A stretch of 17,449 nt of DNA from JBCDBD01 sp039184335 (GTDB lineage Bacteria; Bacteroidota; Bacteroidia; Flavobacteriales; Flavobacteriaceae). Position 1 is the first letter of the stretch. Each line of letters starts with the position of its first letter. The notes under the pieces were generated by a model. It saw nothing but the letters and a program-made list of their open reading frames with translations. It was not told the origin of the DNA and did no database searches. Location of the stretch: the NCBI GenBank assembly GCA_039184335.1, contig JBCDBD010000051.1, positions 1 to 17,449 on the forward strand. Reading direction: 5' to 3'. The position numbers and the translations under genes are program-made. Positions 1 to 8,043 of the stretch are shown in pieces.

Positions 1-480
1 ATCATCGATGATACCCTCATCGAGAATACCGAGGATTTCCAGGTGTTGCTCACCGATATCTCGACCAGTTTGGTGTCCATCCTGGCCAACGATACCGCGA
101 CCGTCAACATCATCGATAACGATAACGACCCATCGTTGGGTGTCCAGTTCGACCTGGCCAGTATCGATGTCAACGAGGATGCGGGTACCGTTTCTTTGGA
201 CGTCAGCTTGAACGCCACCGTTCAAGACGAGTTCACCGTCGAGTTCCATACGACCGACGGAACGGCCGTCGCGCCCGGTGACTATACCGCCGTGCCCGAA
301 GACACCCAGACCCTTACCTTCGGTGGGGCCAATCCGAACACACAGACCATCACCATCCCGATCATCGATGATACCCTCATCGAGAATACCGAGGATTTCC
401 AGGTGTTGCTCACCGATATCTCGACCAGTTTGGTGTCCATCCTGGCCAACGATACCGCGACCGTCAACATCATCGATAAT
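1..480 (+). repeat. 360-bp tandem repeat (120-residue Calx-beta unit), nearly identical copies
   Basis: Bases 1-119 are identical to bases 361-479, an exact 360-bp offset that keeps frame. The first difference is base 120 (C) against 480 (T), after which the copies diverge. Only one full unit and one partial unit are inside the window; the array probably continues to the left. Identity extends to synonymous positions, so the copies are recent or kept alike by gene conversion. Confidence 0.93.
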
Positions 481-1989
481 GATGGTAATGAAGGATGGCC
501 GGAAGACATCACTTTGGAAGCCTGTGACACGCTACCGGATCCTTTTGATATCACCTCGACAAGTTCATGTGCCATCAACGTGGATTTCACCGAAGATATC
601 GTTGGGCAAGACGACGGATGTGCTTTGGATTATGTCTTGACAAGAACTTGGACGATAACCGATTGTGTCGGAAACGTACGGGTCCACACCCAGGTCATTA
701 CCGTGGTGGATACCATCGCCCCGACTTTTGTCGAAGCCTTGCCCACCGATGCCGTAGTTTCTTGTGATGCCGTACCCGTGGCCGATGTTTTAACGGCAAC
801 GGATAGCTGTGATCCCAATATCACGGTCGTTTTTGACGAGCAGATCAGTAACGAAAGTGCCTGTGGTACGGAATATACGATAACGCGGACTTGGACAGCG
901 GCCGACTGTGCCGGTAACACCATTGAACACGTTCAGGTAATCACCGTACAAGACACCACAGCTCCTGTATTTGTCGAAACGCTACCTGAAGATATGATCG
1001 TAGCCTGTAATGAAGTACCTGAGGCTGCGGTATTGACCGCAACCGATAATTGCGATCCCAATGTTGACGTCGTTTTTGAAGAAACAATCACCAACGATGC
1101 CAACTGTGCGGATGGGTACACGGTAACTAGGGTATGGACGGTAACCGACTGTGCTGGCAACACCAATTCACATACCCAGGTCATCACCATAGAGCCAACC
1201 GGTCCGATTATGGCCGGACCCTATGATGAGGAAATCACGATGATATGTGGAGACATGATTCCTGAAATACCAGATTTAACGTTTATGGGAGGTTGCGGAG
1301 GATTTACCGTTGAATTTATAGAAGATATTGTATCGTTAAGTGATACTGATGATTATATGATCGTTAGAACCTGGACAGTTACAGATTCATGCTTGAATAC
1401 GGCCACATTTGAACAGTTGATATTTGTGATGCAACCGCAATTGGAAGAAATAATCTTGGAAATTTGTGTTGAGGATGACCCCATTGACCTGCTTTCACAT
1501 TTGCCTGAATCTTTCGATACCAATGGTACTTTTGAAGTAGTGCAAGGTTCCGTATTACTTGACGGCAGTATCTTCAACCCTGCTAATCTAGCAGTTGGGG
1601 AATACCTGATTGCTTACAGTTCCACTGAGGGTACCTGTAAATACTATGCTGATTTCACCATCACCGTTGACAGTGACTGTGTGCCATGCGGAAGAAATGA
1701 GATCATTGTTTCGAAAGCAATCACCGCAAATGGTGACGGTATCAACGACATGTTTGAAATTACTGGAGTGGAATACTGTAATTATACGTTTGACCTTATG
1801 GTATTTAACAGATGGGGTGATAAGGTATTTGAAACTGCTGACTATCAAAACAATTGGGGAGGATATGCCCCTGACAATGCCTTCGGCAGTTCGGGAATGT
1901 TACCTTCAGGAACTTACTACTACATTATCAATATCAATGGAGCGAATTTAGAACCTATCAACGGTTATATCTATTTAGGATCCAATTAG
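1..1989 (+). CDS. Large T9SS-secreted surface protein, 3' part: Calx-beta repeats, HYR-like repeats, type B sorting domain
   Basis: The frame is open from base 1 and ends at TAG 1987-1989, giving 662 visible residues; the 5' end lies outside the window. Residues 1-40 and 41-160 are Calx-beta-like units with the usual acidic strands (DGTAVAPGDYT, IIDDTLIENTEDF). From about residue 166 to 480 come four repeats of about 81 residues with paired Cys and a TRTWTITDC-type motif, two of them led by DT(I/T)AP; these are HYR-like extracellular beta-sandwiches. Residues about 567-662 match the gliding-motility-associated (type B) C-terminal domain: ITANGDGINDMF, FNRWGDKVFE, NNWGG, LPSGTYYYII. By family knowledge this domain directs export through T9SS and depends on a PorP/SprF protein, and such a gene lies downstream. 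The likely role is a cell-surface adhesin or gliding-type filament. The ligand cannot be predicted, and calcium binding is only suggested by the Calx-beta fold. GC content is high in the repeat half and low in the C-terminal half. Confidence 0.9.
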   Translation: MIDDTLIENTEDFQVLLTDISTSLVSILANDTATVNIIDNDNDPSLGVQFDLASIDVNEDAGTVSLDVSLNATVQDEFTVEFHTTDGTAVAPGDYTAVPEDTQTLTFGGANPNTQTITIPIIDDTLIENTEDFQVLLTDISTSLVSILANDTATVNIIDNDGNEGWPEDITLEACDTLPDPFDITSTSSCAINVDFTEDIVGQDDGCALDYVLTRTWTITDCVGNVRVHTQVITVVDTIAPTFVEALPTDAVVSCDAVPVADVLTATDSCDPNITVVFDEQISNESACGTEYTITRTWTAADCAGNTIEHVQVITVQDTTAPVFVETLPEDMIVACNEVPEAAVLTATDNCDPNVDVVFEETITNDANCADGYTVTRVWTVTDCAGNTNSHTQVITIEPTGPIMAGPYDEEITMICGDMIPEIPDLTFMGGCGGFTVEFIEDIVSLSDTDDYMIVRTWTVTDSCLNTATFEQLIFVMQPQLEEIILEICVEDDPIDLLSHLPESFDTNGTFEVVQGSVLLDGSIFNPANLAVGEYLIAYSSTEGTCKYYADFTITVDSDCVPCGRNEIIVSKAITANGDGINDMFEITGVEYCNYTFDLMVFNRWGDKVFETADYQNNWGGYAPDNAFGSSGMLPSGTYYYIININGANLEPINGYIYLGSN

Positions 1990-1993
1990 TACT

Positions 1994-2025
1994 TGAAAAG
2001 GGATGTTTCACCGCATCCCTTTTCA
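1994..2025 (+). terminator. Hairpin just after the adhesin stop codon
   Basis: A perfect 12-bp stem, TGAAAAGGGATG (1994-2005) with CATCCCTTTTCA (2014-2025), closes an 8-base loop four bases after the adhesin stop codon. The right arm holds TTTT, but no clean T-tract follows the stem. It is therefore a likely but possibly weak intrinsic terminator, or an mRNA-stabilising 3' structure that lets some transcription continue into the PorP/SprF gene. The rest of the gap to 2248 is AT-rich; I see no TAnnTTTG box and no gene in it. Confidence 0.7.
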
Positions 2026-2248
2026 CGCTATGTCATTTAATACCAATTTGTTGACATTTTATCGAAACATAATAAAAAACATACATCCATTAAATAAAAC
2101 ACCTTATCGAAATATCAATCCCATATCGACTTAAAGATGAAATTCAACGTCAATATTATGGCACAAAACCATGTTTTTGTTGCTTTGGACAAGAATTAAG
2201 ACCCCAATCAAATTGCATGTAATAACCAAAATCTGAACCTCTTTTACC

Positions 2249-3157
2249 ATGAAAAACCGCTATTTTTCCTTTCTCTTGGTGTTGATCTTGAGCACTGTTT
2301 ATAACAGAGCGCAACAATTGCCGCAGTTTACACAATACATGTTCAATACAATTTCGGTCAATCCGGCCTATGCTGGTAGCCGTGAGGCCATAAACCTGAC
2401 CGCCCTTCATAGAAATCAATGGGCAGGATTGGATGGAAATCCGACCACCAGCACTTTCTCCTTTCACTCACCATTACAAAATGAGCGAATAGGCCTAGGA
2501 TTGTCGTATATAGCCGACCAATTGGGCTACGAACAAACAAATTACGTATATGGTGATTTTTCGTATACCGTGCCCGTTTCAGAAAGCACCAAACTTTCTT
2601 TCGGCCTTAAGGCAGGATTTACCAATTACCAACTTGAAAACCCAGATTTGAACGACCCTTTCTTCAGTGCCAATTTTAATAGTTGGAAACCCAACTTTGG
2701 TGCTGGCCTATACTTAAGTTCAAATCGATGGTATGTTGGCATATCATCCCCGAGAATATTGAATACCGATCTCAATGAAGGAGAATTCGAAGCCCTTGAA
2801 AGAAACAGTTACTATGCCATTGGCGGTCTGGTATTTGATATCTCTGCCGATATAAAGTTTCGACCTGCTGTCATCAGCAAATTTACCAATGGGGCACCTG
2901 CTTCCTACGATATTACATCAAGTTTTCTGATGTACGAAAAATTTTGGTTCGGTGCCTCTTATAGATTTAATGACGCATCAAATTTTGGAGCCTTCATGGA
3001 TTACCAAGTAGCCCATAATGTAAGATTGGGGTATGCATATGATCTACCAACATCGACCATAAGGCCCTATTCAGGGGGAACCCATGAGGTCATCTTGATA
3101 TTTGAGCCAAGGTTTTCAAAACGAACCAAACTGTACAAATCACCAAGGTATTTTTAA
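2249..3157 (+). CDS. PorP/SprF family type IX secretion system membrane protein
   Basis: The 302-residue protein has a signal peptide (about residues 1-21, ending near YNRAQ) followed by the family hallmark LPQFTQYMFNTISVNPAYAGS and the HRNQWAGLDGNPTT segment. The remainder is alternating, aromatic-rich beta-strand sequence (NSWKPNFGAGLYLSS, FWFGASYRFND, VRLGYAYDLP), which fits an outer-membrane beta-barrel. Length agrees with the family (about 300). Known members such as F. johnsoniae SprF are needed to secrete or attach one partner with a type B C-terminal domain. The partner here is probably the adhesin immediately upstream. The start is the ATG before KNRYFSF, the only Met giving an intact signal peptide. 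The next gene starts 11 bases after its stop, so the two are probably co-transcribed. Confidence 0.93.
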   Translation: MKNRYFSFLLVLILSTVYNRAQQLPQFTQYMFNTISVNPAYAGSREAINLTALHRNQWAGLDGNPTTSTFSFHSPLQNERIGLGLSYIADQLGYEQTNYVYGDFSYTVPVSESTKLSFGLKAGFTNYQLENPDLNDPFFSANFNSWKPNFGAGLYLSSNRWYVGISSPRILNTDLNEGEFEALERNSYYAIGGLVFDISADIKFRPAVISKFTNGAPASYDITSSFLMYEKFWFGASYRFNDASNFGAFMDYQVAHNVRLGYAYDLPTSTIRPYSGGTHEVILIFEPRFSKRTKLYKSPRYF

Positions 3158-3168
3158 GCAACAACACC

Positions 3169-5142
3169 ATGAAGAAAAATTACTCCATATGTGTTCTTTT
3201 CATAATGCTCACTGGCTGTCTGACCACAATGGCACAGTCGAGTCTCAAAAAAGAGGCTGATCTTCTTTTTTATAAATTCGCTTATGCGAAGGCAATTCCG
3301 CTATATGAGAAACTTGCTATTTCTGGCAAAACAACCGGTAACCACGCATGGCAACGTTTGGCAGAATCACATTTGATGCTTCGAGATTTTGGGGGAGCAA
3401 TTCCCTATTTTGAAAAGTTTATTGAAGATGAAGGTACCGAACCAGATTACTATTTCAAGTACGGTATGGCCTTAAAAAGTCTGGGAAAGGAAAAAGAGGC
3501 CCTAAAGTGGTTCAAACGGTACAAAAAACTGACTAAAAACGATGCCAAGGTCAAGAAATACCTTAAAGAAGGCAATCTAACCTCTGTGGTATTCAACAGT
3601 CGTGACAGTTATGAGATAGAAGAAGTTTCTTTTAACACCCCATATGGAGAATTTGGGACCTTTGTACATGATGGCATGCTTTACTTCAGTTCAAGTAGAA
3701 TAGACAAAAAATCAGAGAATATTTATGACTGGAACAATGAAGCTTGGTTGGACATCTATTATGTAGATGAGGGCAACCAACTTTCTGTACCCAAAAAATT
3801 TGAAGGGGAAATCAACTCAAAGTACCATGAGAGCTCTTTGGTTTTCTCTACCAACCATAAAAACGATACTGTCATTTATTTTACGAGAAACAATTACTTC
3901 GGCAACAAAGAAGGGTTCTATACAAAAAAGGAAGACCTAAAAATTGAGAGTCTTAACAATCTCAAAATCTATAAGGCCGAAAAAATCAATGATAAATGGC
4001 AGGTGACCCGTAACCTAAAGATGAACGCAGACCACTATTCATCGGGCCATCCTAGTGTGAACAAAGCAAGAACCTATCTTTACTTTACCTCTGATATGCC
4101 TGGTGGACATGGCGGCACTGACATTTACTATGCAAAAATACATCCCAGGGGGGGGATTGGAAAACCCATCAATGCAGGTCCGGTGATAAACACAGCAGGC
4201 AATGAAATGTTTCCATATGTGAATGATGAAGGACAGTTGTTCTTCTCGTCGGACGGACATGTCGGTTTTGGACAACTTGACGTATTTGCCACGGTGAAAG
4301 ACACTACAGGAGCGTTCACCGATGTCATCAATTTGGGCAAACCCCTTAACAGTGAAAAGGATGATTTCGGTTACTATGCACTCGACAATGGTATTGATGG
4401 TTATGTAAGCTCTAATCGCGAAGGGGGTACTGGAGGTGATGACATCTATAAATTTAAGTTCATCCCTTCATTAATGGTATCAGGTACAGTCACAGATGCA
4501 ATCAATGGGCAAGTGCTGGATAGTGTAAACATATCGCTTTTCAACCAGCAAAATGGAGAATTGGTTGCCCAAACCACTACTGACCAAAATGGCGCCTATC
4601 AACTGTTCATTGATAGAAAGCGAAACTATATGATAGAAGCTGTCAGAAAAACGCATCCCCATAAAAACACATTTTTCGAGACCCATAGTGTTCTACGATC
4701 TACCAAAAAAATTATCCAAAATATTGAACTCGAACCTGTCTTGGATGTCAAATTGCTTGCCAACCTTAACAAAATCTATTTCGATTTCAATAAAAGTGAT
4801 ATTCGACCAGATGCTGCAAAAGAATTGGATAAGGTTGTAAAACTGATGACAAAGACATATCCAGACATGATCATCAAGCTAGAGGCACATACAGATCCCG
4901 TGGGCAGCCATAGCTATAATGATCAATTATCGGAGCGAAGGGCGAAATCTACCTATGAATATTTGATTGCCCATGGAGTGCCCAAGCACCATATCATCTC
5001 GTATAAGGGCTTCGGAAAAAGGAAACCCATCAACGGGTGCACCGGTAAACACGATTGTACCCCTGAAGAGCTCGAATTAAACCGAAGAACGGAGTTTCCA
5101 GTAATCCAAATTAAAGGATCGAAAGTTGAATTGGCAAAATGA
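3169..5142 (+). CDS. OmpA family protein with TPR-like, PD40 and carboxypeptidase-regulatory-like domains
   Basis: This 657-residue cell-envelope protein has the architecture commonly found beside PorP/SprF genes. Residues 1-22 form a signal peptide; LTGC at 14-17 also fits a lipobox, so lipidation at C17 is possible. Residues about 25-140 are TPR-like helices (YEKLAISG, AIPYFEKF, EALKWFKRYKK). Residues about 155-430 hold PD40/WD40-like beta-propeller blades (MLYFSSSR, YLYFTSDMPGGHGGTDIYY, LFFSSDG). Residues about 436-522 are a carboxypeptidase-regulatory-like sandwich. Residues about 530-650 are an OmpA C-terminal peptidoglycan-binding domain (YFDFNKSDIRPDA, LEAHTDPVGSHSYNDQLSERRA, NRRTEF). 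By analogy with related T9SS/gliding proteins it probably links the outer-membrane secretion or anchoring machinery to peptidoglycan. This is inferred from domains and neighbours; it is not clearly an orthologue of a named Por/Gld/Spr protein. Confidence 0.9.
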   Translation: MKKNYSICVLFIMLTGCLTTMAQSSLKKEADLLFYKFAYAKAIPLYEKLAISGKTTGNHAWQRLAESHLMLRDFGGAIPYFEKFIEDEGTEPDYYFKYGMALKSLGKEKEALKWFKRYKKLTKNDAKVKKYLKEGNLTSVVFNSRDSYEIEEVSFNTPYGEFGTFVHDGMLYFSSSRIDKKSENIYDWNNEAWLDIYYVDEGNQLSVPKKFEGEINSKYHESSLVFSTNHKNDTVIYFTRNNYFGNKEGFYTKKEDLKIESLNNLKIYKAEKINDKWQVTRNLKMNADHYSSGHPSVNKARTYLYFTSDMPGGHGGTDIYYAKIHPRGGIGKPINAGPVINTAGNEMFPYVNDEGQLFFSSDGHVGFGQLDVFATVKDTTGAFTDVINLGKPLNSEKDDFGYYALDNGIDGYVSSNREGGTGGDDIYKFKFIPSLMVSGTVTDAINGQVLDSVNISLFNQQNGELVAQTTTDQNGAYQLFIDRKRNYMIEAVRKTHPHKNTFFETHSVLRSTKKIIQNIELEPVLDVKLLANLNKIYFDFNKSDIRPDAAKELDKVVKLMTKTYPDMIIKLEAHTDPVGSHSYNDQLSERRAKSTYEYLIAHGVPKHHIISYKGFGKRKPINGCTGKHDCTPEELELNRRTEFPVIQIKGSKVELAK

Positions 5143-5200
5143 TGGGCATTCCCTTGCTTTTAATTTTAATCAACAGTACCAATCAAATATGAAAAGCAAT

Positions 5201-5208
5201 TATCTTTG
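5201..5208 (+). promoter_or_regulatory. Predicted Bacteroidota -7 box (TATCTTTG)
   Basis: TATCTTTG matches the TAnnTTTG -7 consensus and lies 16 bases before the lipoprotein ATG, predicting a very short 5' leader. I see no TTG at the expected -33 spacing. It suggests that the lipoprotein gene has its own promoter although it follows the OmpA gene by only 82 bases. Confidence 0.5.
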
Positions 5209-5224
5209 AGAAAAAGATATTCCC

Positions 5225-5911
5225 ATGAAATACCATATCCTTGGTTCTTTTTTTATTATGTTGCTTATTGGCTGTAAACCCAAAAATGAAGAAAATGCAA
5301 ATGCTTCCGAATCAATAAAAGCACAGACCATTCTCGAAAAAGTAGCGAATGCCCATGGGTTTGATCATTGGAAGAAAGTAAAAAGCATAAAATTCACGTT
5401 CAACGTAAATCGGGATTCTTCCCATTTCGAACGTACCTGGATTTGGAAACCTGAACAAAACCATATCACCGCCGTCTCTCAAGATGGGGATACGCTCAGA
5501 TATTCTAGAAACCAGATGGACAGCGTCGCATTCAAGGCCAATGCAGGCTTTATCAACGACCGGTATTGGTTATTGGCCCCATTTAATCTGATTTGGGATG
5601 CTAATAACTTTACTTATGAGCATGTTGCTGGACAACAGGCCCCTATCAGCAAGAGCCTAATGCAAAAACTGACCATTGTGTATGGAAGTGAAGGTGGGTA
5701 CACGCCTGGGGATGCCTACGACTTCTATTTTGAAGATGATTTTTTGATCCAAGAATGGGTATTTAGAAAAAGTAACCAATCAGAACCCTCAACAATTACT
5801 ACATGGGAAGATTACAATGATTACTCAGGGCTAAAACTGGCCAGTATGCACCACAAAGATGATGATAGCTTCACTTTATCATTGTCTGGTATTGAGGTAG
5901 TGAGTGAATAA
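5225..5911 (+). CDS. Predicted lipoprotein of unknown function
   Basis: The 228-residue protein starts with a type II signal sequence whose lipobox LIGC places the lipidated Cys at residue 17, followed by a charged linker. The mature part (IKAQTILEKVANAHGFDHWKKVKSIKFTF, later TWIWKPEQNHIT, DFYFEDDFLIQEW) looks like a single beta-rich domain with an N-terminal helix. This resembles uncharacterised flavobacterial lipoproteins, and possibly the LolA/LppX-like fold. I do not recognise a specific function, and the fold suggestion is an inference from the strand pattern. It is preceded by its own -7 box. Its TAA stop (5909-5911) faces the stop of the convergent MFS gene with one base between them. 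Confidence 0.8.
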   Translation: MKYHILGSFFIMLLIGCKPKNEENANASESIKAQTILEKVANAHGFDHWKKVKSIKFTFNVNRDSSHFERTWIWKPEQNHITAVSQDGDTLRYSRNQMDSVAFKANAGFINDRYWLLAPFNLIWDANNFTYEHVAGQQAPISKSLMQKLTIVYGSEGGYTPGDAYDFYFEDDFLIQEWVFRKSNQSEPSTITTWEDYNDYSGLKLASMHHKDDDSFTLSLSGIEVVSE

Positions 5912-5912
5912 T

Positions 5913-7061
5913 TCATGTACGGCGTTTGCCAAGAACGGAAGTCGCTACCAAAATGAGGATTGCACATCCCAATAGGGTAATAAAACTCAGTCGTAAAGAG
6001 GCACTTTCTGCTAAAAAACCCAAAATTACGGGTCCAATCAAGAAACCTGAATATCCTGAGCCTGCAATAAAGGCAACACCTTGTGATGATTCAACGCCTT
6101 TCACATTGCCTCCAATTCTGAAAAGTTCAGGTACCATGACCGAAAAGCCCAACCCGTTCAAGGCAAAACCTGCAATGGCCAAAAATGTATGGCCTGATAG
6201 TACCAATACGTAGCCCAAAATAGCAACCATTGCCCCCAATGCCACAATCTTGACCGATCCAATTCTTTTACTGATACCATCACCTAAAAAGCGCCCTAGT
6301 GTCATTGCAGTCGAAAAAGCGAGGAAACCACTACCAATAAGTGCTTCAGGAGCTAACGTAACTTCTTTTAGAAAAAGTCCGCTCCAATCAATAATCGCAC
6401 CCTCACTGCCCATGCTCACAAAAGAAATGATTCCCAAAATGAATAAGGGCTTGAACAATTTTAGGCTAAAAGGTTCTTTTGATACCGGGGCTGCATTAAC
6501 CCCAATATAGCTCTTGTAAAAAACGAGATTGATCAGAAGTACAACGCCAATGGTAATAAGCATATGTAAAGTTGGATTACCAATAAAAGGAATCAAAAAG
6601 CTACCCAAGCCTACAACAACCCCACCCAAACTGAAAAATCCGTGCGCAGCTGACATAAAATTCTGTTTGTCTTCTTTTTCTATTTCGGTTACCAAGGTAT
6701 TCATAGAAATGTCCAAAAAGCCATTGGATGCGCCAAAAAGAAACAATGAGACACACAAAATGGCATAATTGGGTGCCAATAATGGAAATAATGCGGTAGT
6801 ACTGCACAACAATACCCCATACCAAGTGGATCTACCCACCCCGAACTTATTTATGAGTTTTGAGGCTATGGGAAATACCGTAAAAACACCTAAAGAAAGA
6901 AAGAAGATGGCAATACCCAAATCTGCCTTGTTGATACCCAGCTTTTCTTTTACCATAGGAATATAAATCGCCCATGTTCCGAACCAGATGTTCAAACTAG
7001 TAAAGACCCATGCCGGCGCAAAATACCGTTGCTTGGATAGAATCAATAATAATGATTTCAT
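5913..7061 (-). CDS. MFS transporter
   Basis: The 382-residue inner-membrane protein has about 12 hydrophobic segments in two halves, as in the major facilitator superfamily. The first half includes WFGTWAIYIPMVKEKLGINKADLG and the loop-like FGASNGFLDISMNTLVTEIE. A mid-protein break near NAAPVSKEPFSLKLFKP separates the halves. The conserved Asn/Gly-rich pattern recalls the sugar-permease-like or YbjJ-like branch, but the substrate cannot be read from sequence. The ATG (7059-7061) precedes KSLLLILSKQRYF. The gene is divergent from an AraC-type regulator across 127 bp, and that regulator is the obvious candidate to control it. No exact TAnnTTTG box is visible on the minus strand in this gap. 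It ends one base from the convergent lipoprotein gene. Confidence 0.9.
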   Translation of the reverse strand: MKSLLLILSKQRYFAPAWVFTSLNIWFGTWAIYIPMVKEKLGINKADLGIAIFFLSLGVFTVFPIASKLINKFGVGRSTWYGVLLCSTTALFPLLAPNYAILCVSLFLFGASNGFLDISMNTLVTEIEKEDKQNFMSAAHGFFSLGGVVVGLGSFLIPFIGNPTLHMLITIGVVLLINLVFYKSYIGVNAAPVSKEPFSLKLFKPLFILGIISFVSMGSEGAIIDWSGLFLKEVTLAPEALIGSGFLAFSTAMTLGRFLGDGISKRIGSVKIVALGAMVAILGYVLVLSGHTFLAIAGFALNGLGFSVMVPELFRIGGNVKGVESSQGVAFIAGSGYSGFLIGPVILGFLAESASLRLSFITLLGCAILILVATSVLGKRRT

Positions 7062-7176
7062 GCTTTTCTCAAATCAAAAACCAAAGAAAAGAACATTTGT
7101 TTACAATCTTTAGGTCTAAACATTCCATAAAAAAGATATTTTATTCATTATCACCTTTTTTTTATTTGTTTTTTGA

Positions 7177-7184
7177 TAGTTTTG
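7177..7184 (+). promoter_or_regulatory. Predicted -7 box (TAGTTTTG), very close to the start codon
   Basis: TAGTTTTG fits TAnnTTTG and ends only four bases before the ATG of the AraC-type gene at 7189. If it is active, transcription would begin at or next to the start codon, giving a leaderless mRNA. No TTG is present 17-23 bases upstream. The surroundings are T-rich, so a chance match is possible. Confidence 0.35.
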
Positions 7185-7188
7185 ATAT

Positions 7189-8043
7189 ATGAAGCCCATT
7201 TATGAAGCTATAAGTCTAAATGCCAATGCCTCTTTTAAAGTAGAGAGTTACTATGCCGAAAACTGTTGTGAGTCTTCTGGTTGGCACATACACCCTGAGT
7301 TTGAGTTGGTCTATATAAAAAATGGTTCTGGAGTATTACGAATCGAAAATAAGAACGTGTTGTACCAAAGCGGCGTACTGGTTTTTTTGGGAGGCAACAT
7401 TCCACATTCCGATTTTGGCAATAAAGTGTACAAAAACAATGTTGAAGTCGTCATTCAATTCACCGAGGAGTTTGTGAACGAAAAACTCGGTATTTTTCCA
7501 GAGCTCCATGCCATCAAAAAGTTGGTCGCGAAATCAAATCAAGTCTTCGTCTTTGGTGATACTGTCAAAAATACTTTGGGTCAGGCATTCGAAAGCTTTG
7601 AAAGTTTGGGCAATCAAGACAAGCTGCTCAAATTGTTGACCATCTTGGGCCGTTTGTCACAATCAGAAGATTACAATCTTCTATTTGCCCCAACCACTGA
7701 AGTGGGCTGCAAACCGAATGAGGTCAAAAGATTGGAAGAAATTTTTGGGTATATCAACATCCACTACAGTAAGAACATCAAGGTAGAGGAAATTGCCACA
7801 AAAGTAGGCTTGACCCCTAACTCATTTTCCCGGTTCTTTAAAAAAATGACCCAAAGAAAATTTATGGACTTTGTCAATGAATTTCGCATACGAAAAGCGA
7901 TGGAATCCTTTAATGAAACCCAACACTCTATCATGGAAACCATGTATGAAAACGGTTTTAACGACCCATCATACTTTTCAAGACAATTCAAGAAGTACCA
8001 AGGTGTTACCCCTTCTGAATATTTGAGACGACAACACGGTTAG
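7189..8043 (+). CDS. AraC family transcriptional regulator with cupin sensor domain
   Basis: The 284-residue protein has an N-terminal cupin-like ligand-binding domain (residues about 25-85: GWHIHPEFELVYIKNGSGVL, then GVLVFLGGNIPH with the paired His positions). A C-terminal AraC DNA-binding domain spans about residues 185-283, with two helix-turn-helix units: IKVEEIATKVGLTPNSFSRF (about 197-216) and SIMETMYENGFNDPSYFSRQ (about 247-266), followed by the family tail FKKYQGVTPSEYLR. It probably senses a small molecule and controls the divergent MFS gene. No in-frame Met exists before the cupin core other than the annotated start. It ends at TAG 8041-8043, sharing bases with the TAA stop of the convergent kynureninase gene. 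Regulation of kynureninase is possible but not shown. Confidence 0.92.
   Translation: MKPIYEAISLNANASFKVESYYAENCCESSGWHIHPEFELVYIKNGSGVLRIENKNVLYQSGVLVFLGGNIPHSDFGNKVYKNNVEVVIQFTEEFVNEKLGIFPELHAIKKLVAKSNQVFVFGDTVKNTLGQAFESFESLGNQDKLLKLLTILGRLSQSEDYNLLFAPTTEVGCKPNEVKRLEEIFGYINIHYSKNIKVEEIATKVGLTPNSFSRFFKKMTQRKFMDFVNEFRIRKAMESFNETQHSIMETMYENGFNDPSYFSRQFKKYQGVTPSEYLRRQHG

Noticed and set aside
8..640. Second-frame open stretches (8-211 and 278-640) encoding a repeated Pro/Ser/Arg-rich peptide
   Set aside because: They are out-of-frame readings of the 360-bp Calx-beta repeat; the main frame is well supported by domain matches.
282..1577. Several antisense open frames opposite the adhesin (for example 282-590, 630-923, 933-1190)
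   Set aside because: They contain no recognisable domain and mirror the repetitive coding strand.
2050..2075. TTGACA followed by TAATAA-like bases, resembling an E. coli sigma-70 promoter
   Set aside because: The spacing is only about 13 bases and Bacteroidota primary sigma factors do not use this consensus.
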